Source of the DNA: Whalleya microplaca
Lineage: Eukaryota > Ascomycota > Sordariomycetes > Xylariales > Xylariaceae
DNA: 64,000 nucleotides
Assembly (NCBI GenBank): GCA_022497155.1
Contig: MU385784.1
Span: 102,240-166,239, forward strand
Direction of reading: 5' to 3'
The position numbers and the translations under genes are program-made. This document shows, piece after piece, positions 46,796-58,096 of this stretch. Position 1 is the first letter of the stretch. Each line of letters opens with the position of its first letter. The notes beneath the pieces were generated by a model. That model had not been told where the DNA came from, searched no databases, and worked only from the letters and a program-made list of their open reading frames with translations.

Positions 46796-48080
46796 TCAAC
46801 CAGGCAAGCTGTTCGTAACCTCGGCAAATGCAGCCCACTGCCTCCAAGCCTCGCCACTCTCGATCGTCCACCGCGCCCTCCGCACGCCCTCCTTCCAGCG
46901 CCCACCGCCGGGCCCCCGCTCCGTGATGACCTTGCCGTCATCGCCGGGTCCCATGGCGCTTGTGTCCGCTTCGCACACGCCCGCCGCCACCAAGAAGGCG
47001 GCCGTGTTCATTAGCACGAATTCCAGGATCGCATCGTCGGCCGGCATCTCCCCCTGCAGGATCCGCCGGAGGATTGCGGCATTCTCGTGCGGCTCCCTGC
47101 CCGGCGATACTGTGTCCAGCGCGTGCGCGCTCAGCCCGAAGTCCGCGGGCTCCAGCACGAAGTGTACGATCTCCACCGCGCCGCCGCCGCCGGGCTGCTG
47201 GACGAGCTGCCAGCATAGCGTCGGCCCCGCGCACGACACCTCGTCCAGCTGCTCGGCGCCGCACACTATGAGCCCCTTGCGCGCCCCCCCGATGCGCAGC
47301 GCCTCGGCGAACACGGGGCCCAGGTCCGACCGTGCCACGCCGAGCATGCGCGCCTCGATGGCGTCGCCGAGCGGGTTGCTCAGCGGCCCCAGCAGGTTGA
47401 AGATCGTGCGCCACCCCAGCTCCTTCCGGATCGAGGCGACGTGCTTCATGCCCGGGTGGAACACCGGCGCGAACAGGAACGCGTAGTTGGAGGCCGCGTA
47501 CACGGAGGCGAGCGTGGTGGGATTTATGCGCCCTAGCTGTGCGGCCTGCGGCTGCATGTTCATCAGCAAGTCGGCGGATCCGGACTTCGACGTCGAGGCC
47601 CGGTTGCCGTGTTTCGCGAGCAGGAGCAGCGAGGAGGCGAGAATGGAGGAAGTCGTGGAGATATTGAACGTGTTGTGTGAGTCGCCGCCCGTGCCGACGA
47701 TGTCGCACTATAAAAACGTGTTATTACACCCCCTGTTTCTGGGGCTGTGCTTCACTTAGACTTACGAATCCGCCATCGTATGTCCCCTCTGGCTTCCGCC
47801 GCTTCGAGATGACGGACTCGAGGGTTCCGGAGTCGATCTTAGCAGCGTGGTGGCGCATGGCGGCGGAAGCCTCAGCGAGGACGTCGGCGCGGCGGTCCCA
47901 GCCCGTGAAGTGTAGCGCCGTCAAGAGCGAGCCGGTCTGTACGGGACTCAGCTGGTTGGTGAAGATGAGGGCCAGCGCGTCCGAGATCTCCTTGGCCGTC
48001 ACGTTCTCCTTTTCAGGGTCGGGCCACAGACGCTGCAACAATGGCCGTATGTCGACGGGCGACTTCGGTTGCTCGGCCAT
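46796..48080 (-). CDS. TRP4: Anthranilate phosphoribosyltransferase
   Basis: Exons 48080..47766 and 47707..46796 (58-nt intron), 408 aa. It transfers phosphoribose from PRPP to anthranilate, step two of tryptophan synthesis in the cytosol. Visible: N-terminal helical domain (VTAKEISDALALIFTNQLSP), the PRPP loop CDIVGTGGDSHNTFNISTTS which starts exactly at the exon 2 boundary, KHGNRASTSKSGSADLL, the anthranilate-site FAPVFHPGMKHVASIRKELG and TIFNLLGPLSNP. The intron interrupts just before the GTGGD motif, so neither exon alone looks complete. The start is the first ATG. No other trp gene nearby. Confidence 0.96.
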
Positions 48081-48800
48081 TGCGATGTGCTATTTTATCA
48101 GCGTCTCTAAGACTTTGAGTCGTTTGAAGCGTTGCGACGAGCGACGAGCTGCTCCTAGATAATTGGGTAGCTTCTATTATCTAATTGACGATTCAAGCTT
48201 AGACAGAAACGAGTGGCATTGAAAAGGGCAACATTGAACTAACTGCCCACGGGAGCAGGAGGGAGGTAAGACGGCCTGCAATCTACCTTGTGACTCAAGA
48301 GGAAACGCGGGAGCGGCCCCAAGTATAGGGCTTTAAGTAGGTACATGTATAGGCCCCTCGATGGAGTAACTGGTTGCGAATGCCCCGCGCTAAATGTTTC
48401 TCAATTCATCTGTGCGATGCGCGGGGTTGATCGGCAAGGGTTTATATCTATACACATACCCACATACGTCCATTATGCGTATTATGAAAGTAAGGGGTTA
48501 CTTAATAAGTCGGAATTTTAATTCGACGACAGCCGGACTCGGCCCCGTCCTGCGCGGTCATGGAGACAAATAACTCCGATCACCGTTCCAAGCACGGACC
48601 ACCTGGACACCGGCATCAATCGCAATGGGACGAAGCTTCACTTAATTCTCTTCGCTGTCTACGATACTACAATTTCTGGTTAGCCTTGAAGCTCTGAAAA
48701 GCAGCGGCACGCCTACGAGCTATACCCATATACCCAAGGGCTGACCAGAGTGGGCGTATGCGGGTTATGCTCTCCATCTCACCCAGGTCAATTGGTGAAA
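48081..48800. promoter_or_regulatory. Divergent promoter region, TRP4 / uL10m
   Basis: About 720 nt between divergent starts; TGACTC (48,291-48,296), a core match to the CPC1/Gcn4 amino-acid-control site, lies on the TRP4 side. Such sites are expected for tryptophan genes; here it is only a sequence match. Confidence 0.4.
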
Positions 48801-49820
48801 ATGCGACCCCGAATCAATTGCTCGGCGCGAGGCAGCCTGGGTCGAGCACTACGACGAACAACCATTGCTCATAGACCTTCGCCCGCCCTGCTCCAGAGCT
48901 CGAGGAGCACCGTGTCAAGGCAATATGCGAGTGCATCTACATCGCAAATACCCTTTGGCTCCATGAGGTTACCTGACAACTACATCCCGCCCACGCAACC
49001 ACCCTCCGCCCGCCGACCCGAACAGCGAAAGACACAGCTCCTCCGCGCCTACACGGCTCTGCTGCGCTCGACGCCCTTGATCCTGTTCTTCCAACATAAC
49101 AACATCACCGCCGTCGAGTGGGCCGCGATACGGCGGGAGCTGCGAGCCGCTTTGGCACAGCTTCCGCCGCCCGTCGTAGGCCCTGATGGCGGCGTGCCCG
49201 TGGACGTCGCCGCGGGCATCGAGCTGCAGGTGCTGCGGACGCGCATATTCGACGTCGCCTTCAAGATCGTCGAGTTCTTCGACCCCGCCGCCCAGCCCGC
49301 AAGGTCGAACGCCTACGCCCACGACTTGTCTGCCACCGCTTACGAGGCCATCTCGAAGGCTACCGTGGACGAGAGTACCGCGTACGGCCAGATCAGACCC
49401 TTACTCATCGGGCCCATCGCCGCTGTGGCCTTCCCCGCCGTCTCGCCCGCCCATCTGGCTGCCGTGCTCAAGGTGCTCGCGCCCTCTGCGCCGGCCTTCC
49501 CGGCCCCGTCGAGGAAGAAGAACCCCGGGTACTACGAGCTGACGGCGCAAAGCGGCCTGCAGAAACTACTCCTAGTCGGGGGCAGGATAGAGGGCAAGGT
49601 GTTCGATCACGATGCTGTCAAGTGGGTTGGCGGTATCGAGGGTGGATTGGACGGATTGAGGGCACAGCTTGTTGCCATGTTACAGAGCGCCGGCCTCGGT
49701 CTCACTACCGCGCTAGAGGGCAACAGCAAGGGCTTGTGGCTCGCCTTGGAGGGCAGGAGAACGCAGCTCGAGGATGAGGCGAATGGTGGTAAGAAGGATA
49801 AAGAGGCACCAAGCCCATAG
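48801..49820 (+). CDS. Mitochondrial large-subunit ribosomal protein uL10m
   Basis: Single exon, 339 aa from ATG 48801; earlier in-frame initiators are non-ATG. The first 60 residues are Arg/Ser-rich without acids ([19 protein letters not shown]), a mitochondrial presequence. The uL10 fold follows: [55 protein letters not shown], and later [38 protein letters not shown] and [20 protein letters not shown]. This pattern is that of fungal MRPL11/uL10m, base of the L7/L12 stalk in the mitochondrial ribosome. The C-terminus is a Lys/Glu tail. Confidence 0.85.
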   Translation: MRPRINCSARGSLGRALRRTTIAHRPSPALLQSSRSTVSRQYASASTSQIPFGSMRLPDNYIPPTQPPSARRPEQRKTQLLRAYTALLRSTPLILFFQHNNITAVEWAAIRRELRAALAQLPPPVVGPDGGVPVDVAAGIELQVLRTRIFDVAFKIVEFFDPAAQPARSNAYAHDLSATAYEAISKATVDESTAYGQIRPLLIGPIAAVAFPAVSPAHLAAVLKVLAPSAPAFPAPSRKKNPGYYELTAQSGLQKLLLVGGRIEGKVFDHDAVKWVGGIEGGLDGLRAQLVAMLQSAGLGLTTALEGNSKGLWLALEGRRTQLEDEANGGKKDKEAPSP

Positions 49821-51874
49821 AGTAGACAATGATTTCGATGTTTCGAAAAGCTTGTACTACAAATGTACCTATAACCACAGTAGTATATCACATGTAAATG
49901 CCCCGAAAGCTAGACGCAACGTCGACAATGGACATGATCATTAACCTATATTACTTTCTCAACTCCCTAGTACCTATGTCTCTCATTACGTTCGGGTGAT
50001 AGGATGCCGTTTAGACACGGTATCTCGCAACAAAATCATATCCCGCGTCTGTAAACTGTATTCGACATCTAGTTATCAGAATCCGTAGTAAGTGTCGTCG
50101 ATCTTGATATTCTACCAAGACTCCTAATCCAAGCAGGCCCACTCAAGCTTGTGAGACTATGGTGACAAATCTACCCCGGTTCTGCTTTCTGCTACCGCTA
50201 CATGCTCGAGGACTTGATTGTGACGTCCTGAACCATGGTATGGTGATGGGCCAAGATAACAAGTGAGAAATATGACGTAAAAATCTACTCTATCAGTGAT
50301 TCACATAACTCGTGAACCGTCGAGCTGACAAGTGCAACGTGGACCTAATTGACTGAAGAGTATATTTAGTAGCGTGAAAGCAATGTATCTCATATTGAAT
50401 TCCGATTTAGTCTTTCTACATATTGCGGGCCATCCTTCATATGTAACCGACTTTGCTGGAGCGCCAATGTCACTGCAGCTTGAGATGTAACACATGGGAA
50501 CGCCTCGACCGTTCCCAGAGTCTCCTCTAGATACTTAGATACATGCTCGTTCTCGGTTAGAGAATCCGGGGGTTACATATGAATAGGATCACATCCTTCG
50601 AAACTATTTAGATGGGTATTGATCGAGGAGGAGAATCCTACCTTGATCGTTAAGCGACGTAAAAACCAATGAAGTACACACCTTATGGCTTTCTCTCCAG
50701 TCCGTGCGAATGTTACAACCTAACCACTCATTCCAACCTCATCTTACGCCAAGGCCTGGAAATCTCTTGGCAATCCATCCTTGCAATAGGAGGCTATTCA
50801 GGGACATCTACAGTACACCTCAGGGCATCTGAATTTAGTGCGTATTGGGGGCGTGAACCGTAGCAGGTCAGCCGACAGGCTTGCGTAGTATCGAAAAGCC
50901 GCTTCCGACGCAAGCTCGGCTCGAAGCCCTATCGGCTAACCTGGACTGGCTGATTTAAGAAAATAAATGCTATATATAAATCGAACCCAAATCTTTACTT
51001 TTCTCTTATTATAGGGAGGCGGGTGGGATAATTTTTCGATATAACTACGGGTTGTAAATGCCTTTGAAGTTGCTGGTATGTATAAGAGAAAGAAGTATAA
51101 ATTAGAGCCCCACTGGTCTATAGAACCACTCATATGAGACTTCAGGTCGCCGACCCATATTGAGACCCTCCTTTAGCTAGCCAGCGACCAATCTGAGTAA
51201 TTTACCCTTCTACGCCTTTTGTTATATAAAACTAAGACCCGTGGTAACGGCTTCATTACAGCGAACGTGTGTAATCAAATCTCACCTAACATTGTGCAGT
51301 CTCGAATTGCCTCCGGATTGTTACCGCTCGATCCTTTTTCATTCCCTTGGGAATACCTACTGGAGACCGATAAGCCAAACATGGCTACGTGGGGCTGCAT
51401 GTCGTGATGCCGTGATGCCGTGGTGCCGTACGGATGTGGTGCTGTGGTGGGTTCACGTAGTGGAGTCCTATAGTCTAGTCGGAAAATGGCTAAGTCTACG
51501 GAGTAAACCGACCTTAATGTCTAATAATATACACAATATGTCCATCTACTACGACCCACAACGCTAATTCTAGGACATCATCAGTTGTGGGCTACCTTCA
51601 ACTTGTTAAATTGAGAGTCAAGGACTGGTACAGTACTAGGCGTATAGTAGCATTGTGTAGATATAATAGGGCCATCTGCCACTCTAAGATAGCTAAACCT
51701 CAAGTCAATCAAGTCTGATTAACCCTGTATTTCATCACAGCTGTGTACTGCGTAGTATTCTCTACTGAAATAGAAACACGTCTTTATGCTTAAATACTAA
51801 ATAAAATAGGTGTATTCAATCTAGCTTTCTTAATGGTTGTCATGATAAAGATATTAGTCGTAGTGCCTTGAGCA
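49821..51874. other. Gene-poor region, no gene seen
   Basis: About 2 kb, partly AT-rich, with only short ORFs. A short direct run of TGATGCCGTGATGCCGTGGT occurs at 51405-51424. Confidence 0.55.
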
Positions 51875-51913
51875 AATAGAGCTCGGAGCAAAAATTACTC
51901 CGAGAGCTCTATT
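51875..51913. repeat. Imperfect hairpin
   Basis: Arms AATAGAGCTCGGAG and CTCCGAGAGCTCTATT flank a 9-nt A/T-rich loop (CAAAAATTA), giving about 14 paired bases with a 2-nt bulge. Could be the junction of a small inverted-repeat element. Confidence 0.6.
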
Positions 51914-51992
51914 ACTTAAGAGGTATTTCTTAAGATACTAGGGATCTTTTAGATGTCATTAGACCTTTAGACACTTCTAATAGCTAACATTT

Positions 51993-52045
51993 AGAGTGAT
52001 CACGGCGGCACCTAAATTATCATTACACACACTGTAACTGTGGTA
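51993..52045 (+). repeat. Dispersed repeat, copy 1 (inverted relative to copy 2)
   Basis: The reverse complement matches 63908..63960 at about 47 of 53 positions without gaps. The core is TTAGGTGCCGCCGTGATCAC on the minus strand. The match seems to continue with gaps towards 51,900. Confidence 0.75.
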
Positions 52046-52523
52046 TTCGTGTCTTCGGTTTTAGCATATAGTGGAGGCTACCCAAGGCAGATTTCTTGAG
52101 AGCACTTAATGTTATGTAAGCCTAGGGTGGCTTGGCGATGCAACAGCATCATATTATCCCTAGCTCATCGAAAGATCCTAGAGCTTTTATCAAGGAATTC
52201 TAATCCAAGATATGTTTATATATATCCCTATGTGTTCCTTCATATGGAACCGGTTCCCTAAAAATGCGTAACGAGACTAATACGCAAATTATCCACTTGT
52301 CTACTTTCTTACGGTGAATTTGAAATAAGCCGCCGATGATTCTAAAGATAATATGTCCGGGGGTCAGAGGAGGGAAAGCAGCAGGCATCAAGATGTATAG
52401 ATGTTTAAGACTGTAGGGGTAAGTTGTTACAAGTTTGGGTATAAGAAGGTTTAAGGCAGGCAACTTAACTCATGACTTTGCCTCATATCTTAACAAAGAA
52501 TCTATATTTGCCAAAGTAGCATA

Positions 52524-53672
52524 ATGTTCCAAGTACAAACCGTCCTACTAGCTCTCCTTGCTGGCGCACACGCATTGCCATCTTCCTCCCTCCCCACTTC
52601 CGTAAGCAAGCGCAACGTTTGTGACGGCAAAAACGCCGAACCTATTCTGTATCACGAGTACGGGAACAAGCAATGTCCACCACACTGGCATTTCGCAAAG
52701 GATGGCCACTGCGAGCTGCCGGCGACTAAAATCGGCGGGTTTTTCGGCCACAAGGTGTGCCAGTCATACTGCGAGGTGCGAACGAGCTACCATTACGGAC
52801 AGGAGGTGATCTTCGTCTCGAACCCATACTGCCATGGGCCCATGACGTGCTCTATCTCGGAATCGGCGTCGACAAGCTGGAGTTATACCTTTAAGGCGCC
52901 TAAGGTCGTCGACATCCTGACCAAGGGCATTACGGGCGGCATCAGCTACTCGAACTCGCACGCCAAAGCACAAAGCAAGAGTGTCAATCTCATGGATGGC
53001 GAGTGCGGATACTTTACTTTCCTGCCTATCCTGAAGACATCCTGCGGCACGTGGACCGAGGGCGATTTCAAGGACACGCCCACTGACCATTGCGTCAAGC
53101 CAAGATCGGAGGGGAACGTCTGCACGACGATGGCCAACGTTGCTCGTGGCAGTAAATCGGACCCCTGGGGCGATACAGTCTTCGTCAGAGTAGATTGCGG
53201 CACGCATGAGCCTCTGCCGATGAAATACCAAGACCCAGCCTACCGCCATCCCGGCGTGGCTCTCGATAGAGGGACCTACGACGCCTTCGCCTCGCTGTGG
53301 AAGGAGAAAGACCTGACCGCTTCTAGCAGCGATGTAAGATGTGACAAGGGTAGCAACCTTCCCGCATTAGAGGACTGTGCAGCGGCAATGCTGACGCCCA
53401 TGCATTCCCCTAAACTAGGAGCGCTCATAGGCAAGAAGGGCGGCCAGTGGTGGGCTGGCTACGTGAAGTCGTGCGCTATCCAGGTCGAGTATCAGAAGGA
53501 TTGGAAAGACGACTGTAGGGTGACAATGGCAGAGGTAGCCGTGGCAGCACAAGGTATTATTAACAAGTGCAATCCGGGAGGCAGTAGGGTGTTGAGGAAA
53601 GATGGCAAATGTGATGCTAAGGTACACGTCACGGCTACCAATAATCGCAAGCCACCCCAAGGAGGCAGCTAA
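52524..53672 (+). CDS. Secreted Cys-rich protein, candidate effector
   Basis: Single exon, 382 aa. A clear signal peptide (MFQVQTVLLALLAGAHA) is followed by a dibasic Kex2-type site at KR (residues 29-30). The mature part has 18 cysteines, an even number suited to disulphides, and two regions: an N-terminal part with several Cys up to SYCEVRTSYHYGQEVIFVSN and a Ser/Thr-rich stretch (CSISESASTSWSYTFKAPKV), and a C-terminal part with LEDCAAAMLTPMHSPK, WWAGYVKSCAIQVEY and VAAQGIINKCNPGGSR that resembles the repeated Cys pattern of fungal Ecp2/killer-toxin-like secreted proteins. I cannot name the family. It stands alone between gene-poor stretches, as effectors often do. A TATA-like element was not identified. 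Confidence 0.8.
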   Translation: MFQVQTVLLALLAGAHALPSSSLPTSVSKRNVCDGKNAEPILYHEYGNKQCPPHWHFAKDGHCELPATKIGGFFGHKVCQSYCEVRTSYHYGQEVIFVSNPYCHGPMTCSISESASTSWSYTFKAPKVVDILTKGITGGISYSNSHAKAQSKSVNLMDGECGYFTFLPILKTSCGTWTEGDFKDTPTDHCVKPRSEGNVCTTMANVARGSKSDPWGDTVFVRVDCGTHEPLPMKYQDPAYRHPGVALDRGTYDAFASLWKEKDLTASSSDVRCDKGSNLPALEDCAAAMLTPMHSPKLGALIGKKGGQWWAGYVKSCAIQVEYQKDWKDDCRVTMAEVAVAAQGIINKCNPGGSRVLRKDGKCDAKVHVTATNNRKPPQGGS

Positions 53673-55003
53673 GCTAGGATGCTGCTAGATAGCGAGCGAA
53701 CGCTTGGCATGGATTTTTACGACTTGAATTATTGGTTGCCTGGGAAATGAATGTGTCTAGACTGGTGAAAGGACGGATGCCTGGAAAATATAGGATGGTT
53801 GAAGTCCGCGCCTAGTATCCATGGGATGGTTAATATTATCCTACTGTTAGTATGTATCTGTTTATGTATAGTAGTTCTCTAGACTTCGACTTTCTGAGAA
53901 CTAACAGCTATTCATCTTGTGACTTTCATAATAGGTGGTAGACGGAGCTGCCTATTCAGAATACCAGTTACGGCCGCGAAGCACCTTCCGTCAAGCGTGG
54001 CTTCAAACGGTTTGGTGTGATCGGATTAAGACGTTTCGACATGAATGGACTTATCAAAACCATTGCTGTGCGGAGGAGTCTAATTGCAGAGTACCCTGAT
54101 GCCATCAATACTGCTTTAAAACTTCCAATGAGACTCTAGGCCCTCACAGGTGCCTGGATTTGAGTCTGATATGTCCTTCCATGGCATCAGATACTGGTAG
54201 CAAATATTTATGTTGGTTTTCATTCCATCTTATCATTGCTTACTCCCTAAACAAAACAGAAACAGTCTGATTTGGCACACGCGTACCAAAAAAACACCAA
54301 AAGGTCGAAGTATAATGACCAGTCGATTGCTATAATGCGAGGCCTTGATGGATCAGACTATCGACAAGCTCGAAAAGCTGAAAGCACTTAAGAAAAAATG
54401 GGATCCGTCAGGTGTGTTCACACTGCTTGATTAGAGAGCCAGCTTGTAAGAAAGCGAGAGACAATGCCTCTTACAGAGTGAATTAATGCAAGAGACTGTA
54501 CATGGTGTCGTGGGATATGGTAGAATGACTAGGTAGAGGGGCAGCTAGGTGGCGAAAGTGAAGCTACTCAGAAAAGCCGAATCCTTTATAACCAACGCAA
54601 CAGTCTTAAGCACTATGAAGTCATAGAGGATGTATTTTAACGTCTAACCGACTCTTGGAGTTGCTTGAGTGAAGGAAAAGGAAAGGAAAAAGTCAACTAA
54701 TTATAATTCCCTATACTCCGTTCTGAGTAAACCTTTAACCTTACTACATTACTTATCAAAGGGCAATACCCTTTGAGAGCGATCAATCATATAAGTCTGC
54801 TTATGACGTTTACATGAATTTGTTCTACAAAACAATCAAGCCATTATACCGGCGTGTTGCAAGAGTGCTTTTACCAACCGTGGGCTTGGAAGGAATCCTG
54901 GGCATGATCTTATGGACAGTTTGCAGGCTTGCTAGCCAGATTGGCATATTTCATGCTAGATAGTCTGACCGTGATCGTGCATGGTATCTATGTTTGTCTA
55001 TGT
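53673..55003. other. Intergenic, no gene seen
   Basis: About 1.3 kb between the secreted protein and the P450 end. A short minus-strand stretch near 54,345-54,430 can be read on the plus strand as DQTIDKLEKLKALKKKWDPS, like an oxidase C-terminus, but it is too short to call. Confidence 0.45.
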
Positions 55004-56735
55004 CTATATCATAGAAACATCAACACGAGGCTTGAACACCAGAAAAGGCCCGTCGTGAGCCCCTGATATAATATCGTAGAGTTGATACTCGTCTGGTCGG
55101 TCCCTTCCATCCGTTCTTCCCGGATTTCCTCCACCTAATCGACCTAGTTTTCCAGAAGCTCTGTGGAAGTCAAAATACCATAAAGTCTTTGCTACTACCA
55201 GACTACTTTCAAGATAAGCCATGGCCTTACCAGCACATCCACGGTAGCCAAGAGAAAAGGGGCTGAAAGCATCTCGCATCATCTTCCGCTGCGCTTCTGG
55301 TGTCTCTGGTAGCCACCGCTCAGGTTTAAAAGCGAAAGGATCTGGGAAATATTCCCGATTGTGATGGATCGCATAAATATTGACACCGATCTGCGTTCCC
55401 GGTGGAATAAAGTATCCGTCAACGATTAGAGATTTGCTGTTCGTAGATGAGGGTTCGCGCCACATTGTACCAGGTACTGGCGGCGCGACTCGGAGCGCCT
55501 CATCGATGCACACTCGAAGATATCGACAGCTCGAAAGCTTCGTACCATTGCGTATCTCATCACCAGTAGTGAATGTGGAGCGGACCTCATTGGCTAATTT
55601 CCTGTAACACGTAGGGCTCTGCGACAGATAGAAGAAGAGGGCACTGAGAGCACCTGAGGTCGAGAAGGCGCCTGTGGTCATACTCATGCTTAGTATGAAA
55701 TCTAGATATATGTGCCTGTTTCTGAACGCACCTGCTGGGAAGAAGCTAATGCCTTCAGACCAGATTTCGCTCATCTGAATGCGGTCATCCTGACTGACAG
55801 CCTCGGAATTAGCTCGCGAGACAATGGAGTAAAGATCATGTGTCTCGTCCTTCTTCGCGATCCGTGCCATAATCATTTTCTCCAGAAGCTTTCGATACCT
55901 GCCAAAATTAGAGCGATTCAGCCATCGCATGACAGAACTGAGTCCCATCTGATGTAAGGCGAAGAAATGCATGCGAGTGTTGGTCCAATGGTTGGCGGCG
56001 TACATTCCTTTGACCATGAACCTGTTAGTTGTATCAGTCTGTTGATTCAAGTGAGGAAAGAAGGCCAATTATATCACAAGCAAGGTACTCGAGCATCTCA
56101 GTCATGTTGACCGGTTGAGAGTCTAGCCCTTCGGAGCTGTTGCGGAGGAGCTTAAGGTATACATCGATTTGTTTTATCATGGTGGGTTCGAACATCCGCA
56201 TAGAACGTTCGTTGATAACTTCACCAATTATTTTTCGTTTGATTCTATGTTGCTGCTTTTCAACAACACTAAATAGGCTGAACACGCCTGGTGTCTGTAC
56301 GAAGACTGAATAGACATAGGACTTTACTGCCATATCATTATCGTAGATATCTTGAATCTTCTTATTAGGCTTTCACACTAATCAAAAATATCTCGGCATG
56401 TTGCATACCATGTAAAGCTTTCACGGTATTAAACAGCAGCTTGTTCGGCCCGTGTCGAATGACTGGGCCATACTTCAGGTGGTCGTCTTTTGACACCAGA
56501 TGGAGGCATTTGCGCATCGCAAAGTAGCCATTGTGTATATCAGACATCTTCGCAAGAAATGGACCAGGGTATTTTTGTAAGGGATGAAGCAGGGTGCGAT
56601 AGATACATAGGAGGACTCCCTTCGAAGAGCATTATCAGATATGAAATGGAGAGACATAGCTGGAAGACCTACGTAGAGAATGAGGAGCAGCGAAACATAT
56701 GAGAGAGCAGATGCTAGAATGCCAGGAAGTGCCAT
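55004..56735 (-). pseudogene. Cytochrome P450 with one frame break
   Basis: Coding segments 56735..56673, 56619..56409, 56350..about 56066, then a +1 frame change to about 56068..55732 and 55671..55004; roughly 520 residues. Visible: N-terminal anchor (SYVSLLLILY joined to GVLLCIYRTLLHPL by splicing), KYPGPFLAKMSD, GPVIRHGPNKLLFN, I-helix ISFFPAGG, ExxR in CIDEALRVAPPVPG, PERWLPE, and the haem loop FSLGYRGCAGKAMAYLE with the ligand Cys. The break lies in the conserved YLACDIIG / LAFF stretch, where about eight bases of a GDLAFG-type motif seem lost. A 67-nt GT-AG intron (GTACCT...ACAG) could bypass it but would delete this conserved stretch. Probably a young pseudogene. Confidence 0.75.
55672..55731 (-). 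other. 60-nt intron without stop codon in the P450
   Basis: GTGCGT...CTAAGC...CACAG. Its length is a multiple of three and it has no in-frame stop, so it reads as coding; removal restores the I-helix PAGG followed by AFSTSGALSALFFYL. Confidence 0.75.
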
Positions 56736-57309
56736 GACAAGTTGTAAAGCATGCAGCCGAGTAAAGGCGCAGTTCGAAATTTTGAACAAGCAGTACAGAT
56801 AGGTGTTTAGATACTATGGTTGCAGTGTCCTGAAGATTGGAAATGCATTGAGAAGAGGCTAGAGCAAGGCGCTAAAAGTTGGGAATGTCAAGGCATGAAG
56901 GGGGGCATAGCCTGCCTATCATCTACTGGTCCGCTAAGCCTCCTCGAAAGACCCAGTGCCGGATTTTGATGATGGAACTGTATTGTATACGTGAGCTTTG
57001 CGACATACATCTGAGTGGCGCATCAGCAGGGGTTGGCAGGTTGTTGGTAGGCAGTTGCAGAATGGTGAGTGCCGATCCAACAAGGAGTCGTGGTGCATGC
57101 ATGCTATATGTAGTCTGTCCATAACACAACCAGGCAGAGACTTAGGTACCATTCAGCGGGAGGAGGCGAATGGATGCTGAGGTATGTTGGTAATTTATGA
57201 ACCGGAGCTGCATGGCTCTTCTACCCCTAAGGTTCTATGTGCCGACTCTCACTCTCATGAGGTGACCTTACGAGGTAGTAAAACAACATATCTGTTGCAT
57301 GAAGAAGTA
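56736..57309. other. Intergenic, no gene seen
   Basis: P450 upstream region. Small ORFs on both strands, none with a domain. Confidence 0.5.
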
Positions 57310-57633
57310 TCAAGGCAATTTGAACCCCCAAGGTACTAACTTCTGGGAGACAAAGTCCGGATCGTATTTTCGTTGCACTTCTTTCAGCTTCTTGATGCTA
57401 TCGTCCTCATTGCTAGGATTGACATGTTGATCACAGGGATCCAGAGCCCCACAAACCGTGGCTGTATAGTCGGGCTAGCTACCGCCCCGAGGCCTCTAAT
57501 GATGATAACTTTCTAGTAATAACTACTTTGACACTTATAATTTGCATCTACTTCAATATCCAAAGCCCTTTCTTCAGCAACGTAATATCGAACTATTCGA
57601 GATAGGTATAGACCTACCTCTACCTGGGACTGG

Positions 57634-57641
57634 TTCCTAAT
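57634..57641. repeat. Target-site duplication, left
   Basis: TTCCTAAT directly before the MITE; identical copy at 58089..58096. Confidence 0.85.
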
Positions 57642-58088
57642 CAAGGTTGTAATCCACTCCACGCTAATCCACGCGTGGGCCACTTTGTGGGAGCCACTCC
57701 ACTCCATTCCACTCCATCTGGCCTTGCTGCTGACTAATCCACGTCCACTTGAGGCCCTCGTGGGTGGAAGTGGGTGGGTGGGTGGACTAACTGTGGAGTT
57801 GGAGGTCTGCTGTTAGTAATAATTACTAGTAAAATTACTGATTTTCCTAACAGGTATTATAGCTGATAGCTGTGGCTGATTGTGGCTAGTATACGCCTCC
57901 CTTATGGCTAATATACGCCTCATCCGTGGCTGATATACCCCTTAATCTACGTCCACTTTGTGGCCACCCACTCCACATAACCTCTTAGTGGATCCATTTA
58001 GTCCACTCCATATGACTTTATCGTGGATTAAAGTCCACCCATTCCACATGTGTGGCTGGTGGAGTGGGTGGAGTGGATTACAACCCTG
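57642..58088. mobile_element. hAT-type MITE, 447 bp
   Basis: Terminal inverted repeats CAAGGTTGTAATCCACTCCA (left) and CAGGGTTGTAATCCACTCCA (right, reverse complement) differ at one position, and a perfect 8-bp direct repeat, TTCCTAAT, flanks both ends. A CA(G/A)GG terminus with 8-bp duplication is the mark of the hAT superfamily. The element has no transposase, so it is non-autonomous. Inside are many CCACTCC/GGAGTGG motifs near both ends and a short array of GTGGCTGATATAC-like units near 57,850-57,940. The intact duplication suggests a fairly recent insertion. Confidence 0.9.
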
Positions 58089-58096
58089 TTCCTAAT
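58089..58096. repeat. Target-site duplication, right
   Basis: TTCCTAAT directly after the MITE. Confidence 0.85.

Noticed and set aside
46938..47708. 256-codon minus-strand ORF overlapping TRP4
   Set aside because: Out-of-frame shadow in GC-rich TRP4 exon 2.
54345..54430. Plus-strand DQTIDKLEKLKALKKKWDPS as an oxidase C-terminus
   Set aside because: Under 30 codons with no neighbouring domain; could be a relic but cannot be supported.
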